Origin: Aquanectria penicillioides
Lineage: Eukaryota > Ascomycota > Sordariomycetes > Hypocreales > Nectriaceae
Reading direction: 5' to 3'
DNA: 64,000 bases
NCBI GenBank assembly: GCA_003415625.1
Contig: PYIU01000008.1
Location: 248,001 to 312,000, forward strand
Shown here one piece after another: positions 42,537 through 54,483 of this stretch; the stretch's first letter is position 1, and every line of letters begins with the position of its first letter. The notes under the pieces were generated by a model. It did not search any database and was not told where the DNA came from. It saw only the letters and a list, made by a program, of their open reading frames with translations. The position numbers were made by a program, and so were the translations under genes.

Positions 42537-45209
42537 TTATGCCAAGGAGAATGTGGCCTGCCCCTTAAAGTCTCGGCTACTTGCACCAACATGAGCGGTG
42601 AACTGACCTTCGGGAATCCTCCAATCCCCGGCAGCAGTATCCCAATAACTCAGATCTCTGCGTGTCAGGGAAAGTGTGACATTTCGGCTGAGACCAGCAA
42701 AAAGATACACCTTCTCAAATCCTCTCAAGACATTGGCTGGGGTTCCAGACGGAACGGTGCTAGTTGGAGGAGAAATGTATAACTGGGCTACCTCAGCTCC
42801 GGGAACTTTACCAACATTCGTCAAGGTGAAGGAGACTTCAGCCAACACGTCATAGAGGTGCTCGTTGCCTCCAGGGGTATTATTTGCGTCGGCAGGAGGC
42901 AAGCTAGTGACGTTGTCTGAGGTTAACTGAACAGACACATCCGCAAACTCAAATTCAGTGTACGAAAGACCGAAGCCAAATTCATACCGAGGCTCGACAT
43001 TGGCCTTGTCGAAATGCCGATAGTCAATGAACAAACCCTCAGTAAAGTCAGAATGCCAGCTAGTGGGGCTTGAGACTGTAGTAAGGTTGACAATCTTGGT
43101 TCCGTAATCACTGGTGTTGTATGCGATAGTGAAAGGCATTTTGCCACTGGGGTTCACTTGGCCACTGATAACATCCACAAGAGAATGTCCTGACTCTTGC
43201 CCGGGGATATGAGCGGCAATGATGCCGGTGATATTTTCGTGGTCTGCCCAAGGCATCAAATTGGGGCCTGCCGAGTGGGTAACGACGATGGTATTGTTGC
43301 AAAAATCAGCAATAGTGCTGACCAGTTCAGATCCCTCCCAGTCAAAGTCCAGAGAGTTTCGATCGTATCCTTCAGAGGCGTAGGACTTGACAAACACCAG
43401 ACAGACATCAGGAACTGGAATTAGAGTGGCAGCATTTGCCTTGGCAACCTCATTGTCTGTGATGTAATGAACAAGGCTGCCATAGGGTTTGGCCCACTGT
43501 TTAATAGCATCCAAGGGGGACACCACATATGTTGGTCGACCAGCTCCCGAGCCTCCACCGCTGTAGAGAGTTCCGATGTCATATCCCCAAACCGTTGAGG
43601 AAGCCGCAGTCGTCCCGTAAACACCACCGGCCTCATCGGCAGCATCATTGCCAAACACACCAATAACCCTAGGGGACGTTGTATCGGGAGGGCGTTGTTT
43701 GTGTTTTTCAGCAAGGTGTGCGAAGCGGCCCCGAGTTTTTCAATGAATGAGCCGTGGTCTTGTCTTACATCTCGATGGGACTCTCCATCTACATTGCGTT
43801 GGTAATTACCTGTGATTCCGTATGCTTCATATGAGCTGATGACAATATCTGCACTGCTTGGATCTACAGCAGGGATATTTTCCTGGTCCAAAAAGAAGTA
43901 TGGGGTCATGATTCTAACAATCATGTCGTCGATGCGAGAAAGCTCCACGCTGCCGTTGTTAACAGCCTTTGTAAGGTTGGAGCCAAAGTAGGAAGTCGGG
44001 TCATTGGGACTGAAGGAGATTGGGCCTGGCATGTTCATGTCTAGGCCGGACACGATGGCAGAGACACCAGAGTGAGTGCCACCCCAATCACTGACGACAT
44101 ATCCCTGGAAGGCTAGCTCATCCTTGAGAATTCCGTTCAATATTTTGCTGTTCTGACAAGCGTAACTGCTGTTGATGCGGTTGTAGCTGCACATGACTGA
44201 GGCTACGCCAGCCCGCACAGCATCGGCGAAGGGCCAGCTGTAGAGCTCGTGCATAGTTCGGTCGTCAATATTGGCAGAAACCGCTTCGATCGTAGTTCCA
44301 TTTGAGCTGGTGCTACTAGATCTCTGGGTCTCCTGTTCGTTTCCAATGTAGTGCTTGACGCAGGCTTGAACTCCTATGAGGCAGTTAGTGAGGCTTGTCC
44401 CGGATAGAAGAGTAGCACCAACCTGTCTTTTGCATCCCCTCGATAGTGACGGATACAAGTTGCCCTGAAAGATAGGGATCTGGGGAGAAGCCTTCCCAGT
44501 TTCTGCCACCGTCGGGATTTCGCCCCAGTGGACCAACGACGGGTCTGATCAATGCCGTTAGTCAATGGCATCGGGATTATCAGTTGAATACGCACCCCAA
44601 AGCAACATGTGCGCCTTTGTCGCGAAATTCTTCCCCCATCAAATAACCCCGTAGATAAGCGAGGTCTTTGTCCCAACTAGCTGCAACTGATATCCCCGCT
44701 GGGAACGAGCTAACATAATCCTAACGGCAGAGTAAGCGGGAATGAGCATTTGAAATTGGACATAGAGCTTCATACGGCTGCACGGATTCCTAGTGGGCCA
44801 TCTAAATAGACAAGTCAGTAGAACTTCTGGCTAATTTGTTGAATCAATTACCTTGAAGGCATAATCCGCTAAACCCCAGTCTAGGAATTGGCATGATATT
44901 CCCTACACAAGCTCTTTTGAGTTTATTAACATCCAGCTGGCCTAATTTGGAAATATTCTGGGTTATCTTACCCGAACACGCCGGTTGTCATGTTCGCCTT
45001 TTCTTCGAGCGTAAGCTGGCTCAAGAAGGCCTGTGCCTTGGAGAACGCGAGCTCCCACCCTGTCCCAGTTGCATTTTCTACAGGTCGTGTCAGCACGTTG
45101 AATTTTGACTTTGTCCATTTGACTCACTGAATGGAACCTCAGGGCTGGTATAGTCGCTAGATTGGGCCAGGGCTGACCCCAAGAGGGCAGCAGTGATGGC
45201 TAGATGCAT
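42537..45209 (-). CDS. Secreted GH3 beta-glucosidase, one frameshift
   Basis: A glycoside hydrolase family 3 enzyme releasing glucose from cello-oligosaccharides or glucosides. It begins with the signal peptide [16 protein letters not shown] at 45209. Five introns in the first 900 bp link blocks such as [100 protein letters not shown] and [29 protein letters not shown] carries the catalytic nucleophile Asp. The second domain has [11 protein letters not shown] and [18 protein letters not shown], and the C-terminal fibronectin-III-like domain includes [14 protein letters not shown]. At 43686-43688 a G/C run appears one base short, so the two halves are in different frames; no intron fits there. 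Everything else is intact, so this is either a fresh null allele or an assembly error. Confidence 0.9.
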
Positions 45210-46689
45210 TGCAATGTTTTCGAAGCCTTGCTAGCCCTAATGTATTTGAGTGAAGATCCTACAATTCCCCGATGCTAGAAAGCTTTACACTCTCATCGGT
45301 TCCGACTCGACCCTCAAATACTTATGAAAAATCCTTTCTCAACTCCATAGCCCATCCAAAAATCCACTGAAGACGTCAAAGAAGCCCAATGATCAAAGCC
45401 GAGGGATTGTCTCGGTCACTACTCGGCCAAACTGTTCAATGGTTTAGGCTTAGAATTGCCTTGTTAGGACAGCTCGACGCTGTCATTTGATCCAAACGTC
45501 TCCATCAGTTCGTGGTGCATGGGGTGGGGAGACAGGGGTTGCGGAATTATCCTCGGGTTTGGACGTGAGTTTGCACCAGTCAAACTGCGCCGAGTTCTCG
45601 AACGTACCATCCATCTTCCCAGCAGACGGTTAGTTCGTCCACTTTTTGTTGAAAAACGCGGAATTGTAAATATCGGGACTGGTGTGTTCTTCAGTCAGTC
45701 CTGTTGAAAGTCGGGCCGAGCATGGGTGAAGAAAATTGATAGCTTTGCTGCGCGAGATCCTATGATCACGAAGTGGTGCTATACACTCTTCAATTAGGTG
45801 TATCTGGTGAGTTTCGGGCAGGTATAGGACAGCGGGTCGAAGACAATCTATCTAATGCCATGTGCTGTGAGAGAACTGGTCTTCTGAAATAGAAAGTCGT
45901 CCTCATGATTCAGACATGGATAAGCATGGTGGTGAATTTGAATGGCCAACTCTGTCTTCCCTAGAATCCAGTAGTTTAACGTCGGATTGACTGAACATCT
46001 GGATAATGGCGAATGAGTTAGTTTGCTACTACATGAGACCAACCACACTGGCCAAAGGGCACAACGAGGAGCGGGGTTCCATGTGGAGATTCACGACCAA
46101 TATTCCAGGGATCTGAATACTCATGTGATGACCACGGAATCTCGAAGGCTTAACTCTGGGAAAACCCACAGCGTGTCACCCGGTGTTCTGGTAAAAGTCC
46201 GGGTGATTCTCCAGGTTCTGCGCGCTTCACCCCGCATCGAGGACCCTCCCCCGCTTCATCTCGGCCCTATTTTTTGGAGTGGAGAATTGGACTACAGGCA
46301 AAAAGAGGAACCTTGCCATAATGACGTGTTCGTGGAAAGCCAGGATGAACGGGACCGGTAAATGAAAATCACCCCAGGCAAAGACTGCCGAGCCCAGTCG
46401 GACTCTATGCTACGGAGCGTGGATGCGACAGGGATGTGCAAAGAAGCGCGATAAGCATAACGCTGGTGACACTGACATGACAAACCCGCTTCAAAAACTT
46501 GATGACCTAGCTAGAAATTGATTCAAAAGTTGAACCGAAATATATAGATTTCTCACTCAAAGTTTTGTCATTTTGTACGGCAGGATTATACCACTACATG
46601 TTCTAGCTCGCATCCTCTCAGTTAACTAGACACGTCACTCAACTCCACTTGAATTTCTTCATGTTTGTAGCCAAAAATGCGCGGAGTCA
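45210..46689. other. Intergenic region, nothing recognised
   Basis: About 1.5 kb upstream of the GH3 gene, with short frames only (45519-45707, 46023-46361). No domain is recognised. The first few hundred bases should hold the GH3 promoter. Confidence 0.4.
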
Positions 46690-48220
46690 GGTCAAATCAG
46701 GCGACGTAGTCAATGAAATCCAAGGATAGAATACCAAGGGCCACGACAGAAGAAAGCCAGTATGGTGGAGAGGTACCCCCTGGCCCCCAGGGGGCGTACA
46801 AATGGCATGAGAACAAGAAACTACCCAACCATGAGACTGAGGCAATGCCAAGTGGGGCAATGGAAAGACTTACAATATTTCCTATCGCGTAAATCCCAAT
46901 AACTATCCATGGTGTGCGATGTGGGGATTGGGAGTTTTTATTGGGAGACAGTCGCAGCTTAATCAATCCTATCGTAGTCTAATAGCGGCAAAGATGACGG
47001 TCGTTGGATACGTGGATAAGCTGACAAAGGTAAATGCATCGCCAGCGGGTGGGGCACAAATCAAAAGTATTGCGACACCAGGGTGCATTTTTAGGGCACT
47101 AATGAGAGTCTTAAAGGGGAGGTTCTCTATAAATAAGTTTGAGAATGGTAGAACTCCATCCTTGCAAGTTCTGGGATGATCCGAGCTTTGATAGTCAGTT
47201 GAGAATTGAGTGCGAGCCGATATACGAACTGTGAAGGCTACACCATGAAGGTGACCCAATGCTTGAAGGTCGGCGAGTGCAGGGAGGGCTATTGTCCCAG
47301 AAGAGTGACGAAAGATATTCTTGAACTCGCAGCGACTGTGACTTTAGCTTGAAGTATTTTCTCCTTGGTCACAGCTGCAAACTGATATGTAGAAGAGTCC
47401 CTGTTCTCTCCACTGCTGGCTCTTTCAAACTTACATATGCAATATTCGCCGGCATATATAGGACTGTTATAGTTCCCATAGAAACGGTGAGTGCTAGCTT
47501 CAGTGTCTTTTGTGGGTTTCGAACCTCTGACAAGACCTAGCAACAGTCAGTACCCATATACAGAAAGTTTGTGTTGCTGACAACATACGGAACTGATGTT
47601 ATCGTAGCCGCCATATGAGAAAATGGCGTTCAAAATACCATTGCCGATATTATATACGCTGCTCGGAGCGCTCTCAAAAGCATTTGCGAAATTATTGAGC
47701 TTTTCAATCCTCAAATGCCCCTCTAGCGCTGCAAAAGCATTGCATACAATAAAGAATAGCGTTAATAGTTTGACGATAGAAAGCATATCCTGCAACCATC
47801 TTCCATACTGGGATGTAATAGTGTAAATTCCACCAGACCTGGGAATGGCTGCGCCAAATTCCAGCATGATGAAAGTCCCACAAGTAGCAATAATTGAGCT
47901 AATCACCTAGCACAAGAGAGACTTTAAAATACTGCCGGGGGTAGAAAAAACCCTATTACAGTTAGTTGTCAGACTTCGGGTAGCTTAGGCACACATATTT
48001 ACCCGGATCCTATAATCTTATTCACTACCAATGGCACTGTGCCAAACAGCCCTATTGTTCGGTTTTACAAAGCATGGTTCTCGTCAATACATAGCCCTTC
48101 ATTATTTCCAACTTTGCCACCACCGCTGTCGGTAGGATGGACTGCTGATGTTGCTGTGAATTCCGTGTTAATTATGTTGCCTGACTACGCATGCATAGAA
48201 CTCGCCCTTGACTTCGTCGT
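46690..48220 (-). pseudogene. Decayed amino-acid permease, MUP1-like
   Basis: A broken APC-superfamily permease resembling fungal high-affinity methionine permeases. On the - strand, NRTIGLFGTVPLVVNKIIGSG (about 48060-48002) is preceded by an in-frame TAA. After an intron-like gap, VFSTPGSIL appears, then a stop and a missing stretch of about ten residues before VISSIIATCGTFIMLEFGAAIPRSGG. The next block (FFIVCNAFAALEGHLRIEKL, FSYGGYDNISS) is intact. After two plausible introns, VRNPQKTLKLALTVSMG and VTKEKILQAKVTVAAS follow, and the frame slips at 47323-47325. IFRHSSGTIALPAL, GVLPFSNLF and VAILLICAPPAGDAFTFV continue with at least two further slips, up to TPWIVIGIYAIGNIV near 46880. The several independent lesions make this a true pseudogene. 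Confidence 0.85.
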
Positions 48221-48625
48221 CGCTGGATTTCATTTTCTTTCTTAGCCAAGAAACAGAAAGTGGCTATGAGCGTCCGTCACGACATCATGGGGTTCAACAC
48301 CGCCGCATCTCATTGAAAATTTCCTCCGTTCGACCAGAGTCAATTATACAGCAAATATAGGAGTGTAGGCCAGATTCTCGATGACCACACAATGCAGTCC
48401 ATTGAAATGTCTCAATGAATATTTGAGCCCCTCATCGTCTTGACTCGTCCAAAATCAACAGGCTGTTTCTAACAGATTAGCTCATATGTTCCCCACTCTC
48501 CAGTAATTCCTCACGAGAACCAGAGATCATTAAATAAAATGGTGGAGGAAAATGGTTCAAATTGACTACTAAAGAATCACCGCCAAATCTAAATCTCAAC
48601 TATCACAGTTCAACTCATGTCGGGA
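48221..48625. other. Intergenic region
   Basis: About 400 bases between the dead permease and the oxidoreductase stop. Nothing recognised. Confidence 0.4.
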
Positions 48626-49660
48626 TTAGTCGAGCACGACCACAACCTTTTGAGCCGATACTCCTTTAGTGCCGAGATAGTCCACAGCTCCTTGCAAACT
48701 TTCCAATCCTTGCCCCATTACCAGCGGCTCTGGAGTTGGAACGAAGGATCCAGATTCGATTGCAGCAGGCAGAAAGTCTTCCCAAACAGCCTTAGCCACA
48801 TGGTTTCTAGTGATTGAAAGAGAAAATAAATGCTTCACGGTGACTCCCTCGAGAGGGGCTGGCCAGCCGGGAACGGTAGTGGCCACGAAAGGGACTCCAT
48901 CCACCTTACTAGCCACCTCTTGCGTCATTGCCCAAGCATCGTGACCGACAGCATCGAGAATGCCAGCTGATTGCTTCCCTTTCATTGCAGAGACAATATC
49001 GGCAACTACCGTTGGGCTCTTGTAATCAAATACGAGTTTTGCCCCAATAGCCTTCATCTTATCAAAGTTCCTGGGAGATGCAGTTGAGATGACTTCATAG
49101 CCCGCCGCAACTGCCAGTTGGATGGCGTTGCTGCCGACACATGATGAGCCTCCCCATACCAGCAGAGTATTGCCTGTGGGTTCCTGTGCTGGCTCGGACG
49201 GGATCTGAAGGTTCAGCAATTCAGGGTTGAAGAGGCCTGCAGAAGCAGTAGACAAGCCCAATGGAAAGACCACAGCTCTCTCAAACGGAATAGAATCGGG
49301 GATCTTGACCACCAGCTTAGTTGAGAGCATTGAGTATGCCTGAAAAGCATTTGAATCATTTTGGTGCGTAATGAAACCTGCAGCAATTCCTACTACACGG
49401 TCTCCGACCTTGAATTTCTTCACACCTAGCCCAACGGATACAATTTCACCGGCAACATCCTCTCCGTAAATTGCGGGATAGGTTATGGTGTCACGATGAA
49501 GGTCGGTTGTTTGATGCTTGTAGTCAACAGGGTTGATAGCCACAGCACGAGTTTTGATGAGTAGTTCATCTTCTCCAGGAGTGCCTAATGGAGCAGACTT
49601 GACAACGAATGGCGGGGTTTTGTGAGCAATGGACCAAGCCGCTGTGTTTTGGAATGCCAT
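48626..49660 (-). CDS. Zinc-type alcohol dehydrogenase / quinone-oxidoreductase-like protein
   Basis: A single-exon, 344-residue medium-chain dehydrogenase/reductase of the quinone oxidoreductase or trans-enoyl-reductase branch, which would reduce a C=C or C=O bond with NADPH. The N-terminal GroES-like domain has AINPVDYKHQ and YGEDVAGEIVSVG. The nucleotide-binding domain has VWGGSSCVGSNAIQLA, the usual GxxxxG dinucleotide turn, then GAKLVFDYKSP and ILDAVG. The structural and catalytic zinc ligands of true alcohol dehydrogenases are absent, as normal for this branch. The open frame extends eleven codons upstream from a TTG; the ATG at 49660 is the real start. Similar proteins occur in secondary-metabolite clusters, but no polyketide or peptide synthase is visible here. 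Family sure, substrate unknown. Confidence 0.92.
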   Translation of the reverse strand: MAFQNTAAWSIAHKTPPFVVKSAPLGTPGEDELLIKTRAVAINPVDYKHQTTDLHRDTITYPAIYGEDVAGEIVSVGLGVKKFKVGDRVVGIAAGFITHQNDSNAFQAYSMLSTKLVVKIPDSIPFERAVVFPLGLSTASAGLFNPELLNLQIPSEPAQEPTGNTLLVWGGSSCVGSNAIQLAVAAGYEVISTASPRNFDKMKAIGAKLVFDYKSPTVVADIVSAMKGKQSAGILDAVGHDAWAMTQEVASKVDGVPFVATTVPGWPAPLEGVTVKHLFSLSITRNHVAKAVWEDFLPAAIESGSFVPTPEPLVMGQGLESLQGAVDYLGTKGVSAQKVVVVLD

Positions 49661-50371
49661 TGTGCGTAAGAAGCGTTGAGGTCTTTTTATCAAAAATCTC
49701 TAGGAGTTTCCGGTGTTATGAAGAACTCGACTTGATAAGCAGTGAGGCAAAGAGGTGTGGCCAGAAGTGTGTGGTGCAAAGGGAGTTGTAGGTGAGATGC
49801 TGAAAAGAAAAATCAGAGGAGAGAGTTAGGAAGTCTTTATACCTCATAAGATCACGCATGAAACTACAGCTTCCGCAATTTGAGCTCAAGGTCGATTGGA
49901 TTGATCCACAAGAGCTTGTAGACACTGCAACATACAACCGTCGGTGTTGTGAGAGGAAGCGGAACGCTAACCCGAAATGGCACTACTATAACTTCATAAC
50001 TTAGGTAAGCTCTATCTCTTGGATTTATAATCTTCTCACTGCAAGGAATGCAGAAATCGCTTGCACTGGTCCGAATTCCTCAATTATTACGAATCCATTT
50101 TCATCTCATCGTGTTTGTTTGTCATATTTTTCTCGTTCGCCCAAAGCAGTCGTGTTCTCAACCATTGGTATCAGTTTTTAATTTAAGTCGAGTTGCGTAC
50201 ATCGAGCAAGTCACTTCATTGAAGGCAGGGGCGGAGATATTAACATCCTCATACTCTTTTCCGCTTTCTATTAATTATCCATCATACAACAAAGCCAGTC
50301 CATATGATCATGCATGCACTCTCCAGGTATTCTCTGGTAATATCTGGGGCCTAATTAATGGAAAATGTCAG
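49661..50371. other. Intergenic region
   Basis: About 710 bases between the oxidoreductase start and the regulator's 3' end; it holds the oxidoreductase promoter. A 109-codon frame at 50048-50377 (+) has no recognised domain. A short terminal exon of the regulator (from about 50351) is possible. Confidence 0.4.
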
Positions 50372-52147
50372 TCATAATTGCATTAAGAGTGTTGGCGACA
50401 AACAGATGCTTGGAGACAGTACCTGTGCCAGCAGGTTTGCTTGACCTATGCCCATATGCAAGCCTATCCATAGCAAACATCTCCGCAAATAATCATGCAT
50501 CTCATGAGATATGAATGGCATCTTAGAGACAATGTACAGCGGGTGAATGAGGAGAAACCCCCCAAGAAGTTTTCCAGAGTCCCGGATATCTTCATTGATG
50601 TCCTGTGTATGGAGGAAAGCATGCAGATTATCTGCAAGGTGGTATGGAACGGACGCCACTATATCGTCTATTAGACAATGAGACGCATCAATGTATTCAA
50701 TGAAGTTTTCTTTGTCGCCAATAGAGTCCGACAGCTTCATAATTAGTAATATTAGTAATAATCTTGCAGTGCGGAAGATATTCCACACTCCTGCAACGTA
50801 AAGGTCGACATAGGTTTCTGCTCGTCCCGGCCAGCGACCCACGGGAGGCTTCGATTTAATGTGCTTTCGGTTAATTGTCGTAACTACTGCGGGCTTGAAA
50901 GATGAATCTTGGCAGGTCTCCCATCTTTCAAACCGTCGATTTAGTGCCACGCACAGGGTCCTCGTAACATATAAATCGCTGGCTGCAGACAGTGCATCGA
51001 ATTTTGACCACAGGAAATCAAGCTCCAGTATCAAACTGTCGATGGATTCTTGATTTTTCTTCAAAGCTGGGATAGAAAATAGACCCGAAATCTGATTTCG
51101 TCAGACAGAGTGTTTTTTGCCAAGCAAAAAGCTTGCGAAGGAAGATGGTTGACGTACTGGCGAACCCTTCTGAGGGCCTCGAGCGCGGCTTATTTCGGGA
51201 GACTCCAAAAGGTCAAGTGGAGAATTGCCAGTCTTCAGCAGAGCAGCTAACCCATTTGCATGTGCGCAATGGTTGCCTGGATTTTCAACCGTTGCTGCAG
51301 AGATCTGCCTTGGTCAGGGATCTGCCAAATAGGATCATATGAGGTTGACAAAAGAAATTGCGATTACCTCATACAGGCCCAATAACATGGCGACAAGCTT
51401 ACATTCTTCGATCTTCGATGGCTTTGCTGTATTGATTGCCATTGCCAATGACCCAAGAAGCTTTTGCTGAAATCCATCAGCCCGACGGATGAGTTGGGGT
51501 CGGTTCAATGGCTTGGCATGGCATCCAAACGACACAGCTTGACAGCCTTTTACGAGATCAGATTTCAGCCCTAATCGGCGAGTCATCATCTCCAGACCGG
51601 AGAGAAAACCTCGGGAGATATTTGTATTGGTCGGTATAATGCAAAAGTCGTAGAAGAAGGCCCTCAGAGCAAGATGGTCACTCTCTGCTTGGGTGGTTTC
51701 TGGAGGGATCACATCCTTTGGAGTTGCCCCAACACCAAGGACTGGGGTTCGCATAGGCAAAGAGCATTTCCGCGCAATCGAGACGAAGGATGGCTGTTGA
51801 TTGAATTCATGTGCTTCGTATTGTCTGAAAGGAGACATCCCGGTAACTTCGTAGCCACCGCATGTCCGATTTGCCCTCACACATCTCATGCACGACTAGG
51901 TTGTTATCTGTCAGCCCTCAAACTTTATCACTCGAGAGGGGCAACCTGAGAGCGGGGAAGGTGGGTGTCTTCAACTTCGATCTGTAATCGAGACTTAAAC
52001 GTACCGGACGAGTCTCGTCACACTAACAAATCAGAATAACATTAGCCTACTTCAACACCCTGCAACACAGGCTTGTACATAGTGACATACCTTCTTCCGA
52101 CGCCATTTACACGAATTGCAGGCTTTAGAGGGGCCGTGAAATACCAT
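50372..52147 (-). CDS. Zn2Cys6 fungal transcription factor
   Basis: A zinc-cluster regulator whose DNA-binding domain is assembled from three small exons. The ATG at 52147 begins MVFHGPSKACNSCKWRRKK. An intron with donor GTATGT leads to CDETRP, and a second intron ending CAACCTAG leads to SCMRCVRANRTCGGYEV. Together they give CNSCKWRRKKCDETRP, then SCMRCVRANRTC, the complete six-Cys motif. The next exon runs to LVAMLLGLYE (about 51366). After an intron ISAATVENPGNHCAHANGL continues, and the last large exon starts near FSIPALKKNQESID and runs through ARLLLILLIMKLSDSIG to about 50400. Its end at 50372 may instead be an intron with a short last exon. It lies upstream of the oxidoreductase in the same orientation and may regulate it. 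Confidence 0.8.
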
Positions 52148-53763
52148 GACAAAGGCAGTGGGCTTAAACCGCGACGTGCATGCACTCAAGTTGTCCTATC
52201 GACGCCTAAACATCAACCATCAATAAGCTTGTCAGAGCACAAATAAGCAGCGATGTGCTGATGATGGACGAAGGACAAGATAGAATCTCACCACAAGAAC
52301 TAGCCATTGCCGTCTATGGTTAGCGTTGCGCTTCCTCACTGACTAATGGTGCCCTCACTCATCGGAGATAGACAAAGTCCGGTAGTCCGTTCGGGAGTCC
52401 GGCACGTCCGATGACGATTATCAATAGATTCATGCTTTCTCTTGTTGCACACTGAGTTGAATTGACCAGGTGGATATCCTCAACTATTAGATAGTAAAGC
52501 CTGTAGAAATACGGTGGTCCTTTCTTTTCACTTGGGTAGCCTACATCTTGTGCCTTGTGTGCCCTCGAATTTGATAGTGGACTTGGCGAGAATAGCGTAG
52601 CGTAGGGTGTTAGTAACATGACTTCTCGTATCTGAAATGTCGGAGAAAGGTTTGAATTTGAATTCGTTGAAGATATCAAGTCACTTTATGCGGGAGGTGA
52701 AAAGCAGAATGAATAGTCTCTACATTTTAGTCGACGATCCTCTCAACGGTAGCGTGACAGCAACCAACTACAGGGTAAGGCGTGAACAACGAACTGCGCT
52801 CATCAACGTAGCCAGGCAAAAACGGCAACCCAAAACCAGTCAGAGATTGACTTTCCCAGTTGTAGATTTTGAACCATACCTTTTAGATCGCAATCAGTGG
52901 CAGTGTGTTATAAGAAAGCTTGACTTTCCCCAGCAAGTCTACGAATACTGTCTCGCTTCTAGAGTGAGTACGTCAAAGAATGACGGAGAAATAAAGAAAT
53001 GACTGTTCACTTGCTGATGTATATAGAGCAATTTCGGCAGTCAAAATTCTCAATACATTCTTCCTATTATCCTCTAATAGGTCATCCCCCCTGCTAGTCA
53101 TCAACATGGTTCCCAGTATTTAAAGCTCAAAAGGCTGAAGTCGGCTGGGGCTTCCAGCGCGAGTGCGTGTGTTTGAACCGCGCCAATCCATTTTAGGATG
53201 TTTGTGTCGGTTATGTCAAGCCGAAACATCTACTTAAATCTGTGAGTAGCAAGTGCGATCCAGATACCATGTTCCAACATCAGAGAAAAGCATGCTGACA
53301 TCTTCGTGAAAGGGTTAATCCATCAGAGAGCAGCAGCTGCTTTTTGCTCTAAATATTTTACACAGGATTCATAGCCTCTTTTGTAGGCTAGATCGAATGA
53401 TGCCTTTCTAGAATATGACACTTGGGCGGGAATTATTACCAGAATGGTGCGTATGCGGCTTCTCAGATGTAACAATTCCAGCTAATACATACGGATCTAC
53501 GGCTGTAAGCCTCTAACTGATAGGATGCCTAGCCAGGTTCACTTTACAGGGATTGAGTGGGTATCTTGGACACAATACGCCTGTGTCTTTCTTCTTTTCC
53601 AACTTCTTGCAGTAGGTCTACAGCGGATCGATACATCCTCTTCACTCAACACAAACTAGGAGACCAAACAGGAAAGAAAAGTTCTTTGCCCTTCAATTTA
53701 TTAGTCGCCCAATAGGCATCTCAGCACACTCTAAAAACCATTCTGCAACGAGTCCCGTCGACA
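52148..53763. other. Long region without a recognised gene
   Basis: About 1.6 kb. The one ATG-initiated frame of note is 52637-53002 (+), 121 codons, with FPVVDFEPYLLDR in it, faintly like the N-terminal strand of 2-oxoglutarate oxygenases. It has no continuation and I do not call it a gene. The rest is AT-rich with short frames. Confidence 0.35.
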
Positions 53764-54483
53764 TCAACAAATCCACGGTATAAATCGTGACGTTTGTGAG
53801 TGCCACCTTTCCCACTCATGTTTGAATTCAGCTCTCAACATGCGCTCTTCTTGACGGACTCTCGTCCACACCCCGAATAAAAACACCGATATACCGAGTG
53901 GTGTTGATACAGACCTAATGGCATGCATTGCGTCGTACCATAGAGGCGGAATCCAACAGCTGAGAACTCCATCCGTCCTGCATAGCAAGGCAATATTGCA
54001 AAGTACAATAATAGCTAATCCAGTATAGCTGGGATGTTGCACATACCGATATATCCCACTGGTTGTTAGCCTATCTGGCTTAGTCAAGGCGAATGTGAAA
54101 TTTTTGCCGATGGTACTGTATGAGACAAGGCGCAGCGGTATACCAGCGCAGATAATAAGAGCTAGAGGGATTGATGTTGCTGCTGACCAAGTGATGAGGT
54201 CATGGTTGAGGCCGTTCTCTGTCCCGTGGCGCAAAAGAGACAGTGGTATATCGGGTTGAAAACAGGCTAGGCTGGCGGTATGCAATGCGAGGAAACCAAA
54301 TGGTGCCAGTGAGACTTTAGTCGAGTGCTTGTGGGTCATATGTAACCAGCGGATCGAGTCGCCAGTAGACGGCGTACATGTTTTGCTCGGGTTAGGAGGA
54401 GAGAGCGCGATGTAGGATCCAGCGCTCGAGGTCAGTATCGTGGCTGCGAGGGCCACTTGGGAGAGATGGAGGGCAAATGGCAT
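53764..54483 (-). CDS. Isoprenylcysteine carboxyl methyltransferase-like membrane protein
   Basis: A 239-residue, single-exon multi-pass membrane protein of the ICMT/PEMT family. Several hydrophobic segments (ALHLSQVALAATILTSSAG, SIPLALIICAGIPLRLVSY, SVSTPLGISVFLFGVW) precede or flank the conserved region. That region has SGIYRYVQHPSYTGL, whose HPxYTG binds S-adenosylmethionine, and at the C terminus RVRQEERMLRAEF followed by WERWHSQTSRFIPWI, where paired Glu/Arg residues complete the site. True ICMTs methylate prenylated CaaX proteins in the endoplasmic reticulum; many fungal paralogues have other or unknown substrates, and this one is somewhat divergent. The longer open frame upstream begins at a GTG, so the ATG at 54483 is chosen. 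Confidence 0.85.
   Translation of the reverse strand: MPFALHLSQVALAATILTSSAGSYIALSPPNPSKTCTPSTGDSIRWLHMTHKHSTKVSLAPFGFLALHTASLACFQPDIPLSLLRHGTENGLNHDLITWSAATSIPLALIICAGIPLRLVSYSTIGKNFTFALTKPDRLTTSGIYRYVQHPSYTGLAIIVLCNIALLCRTDGVLSCWIPPLWYDAMHAIRSVSTPLGISVFLFGVWTRVRQEERMLRAEFKHEWERWHSQTSRFIPWIC

Noticed and set aside
47510..47530. GGTTCGAAACC, tRNA T-arm-like
   Set aside because: It lies inside the permease reading VRNPQK and has no cloverleaf around it.
52637..53002. 121-codon frame with FPVVDFEPYL
   Set aside because: The weak likeness to a 2-oxoglutarate oxygenase start has no continuation and no iron-binding motif, so no call was made.
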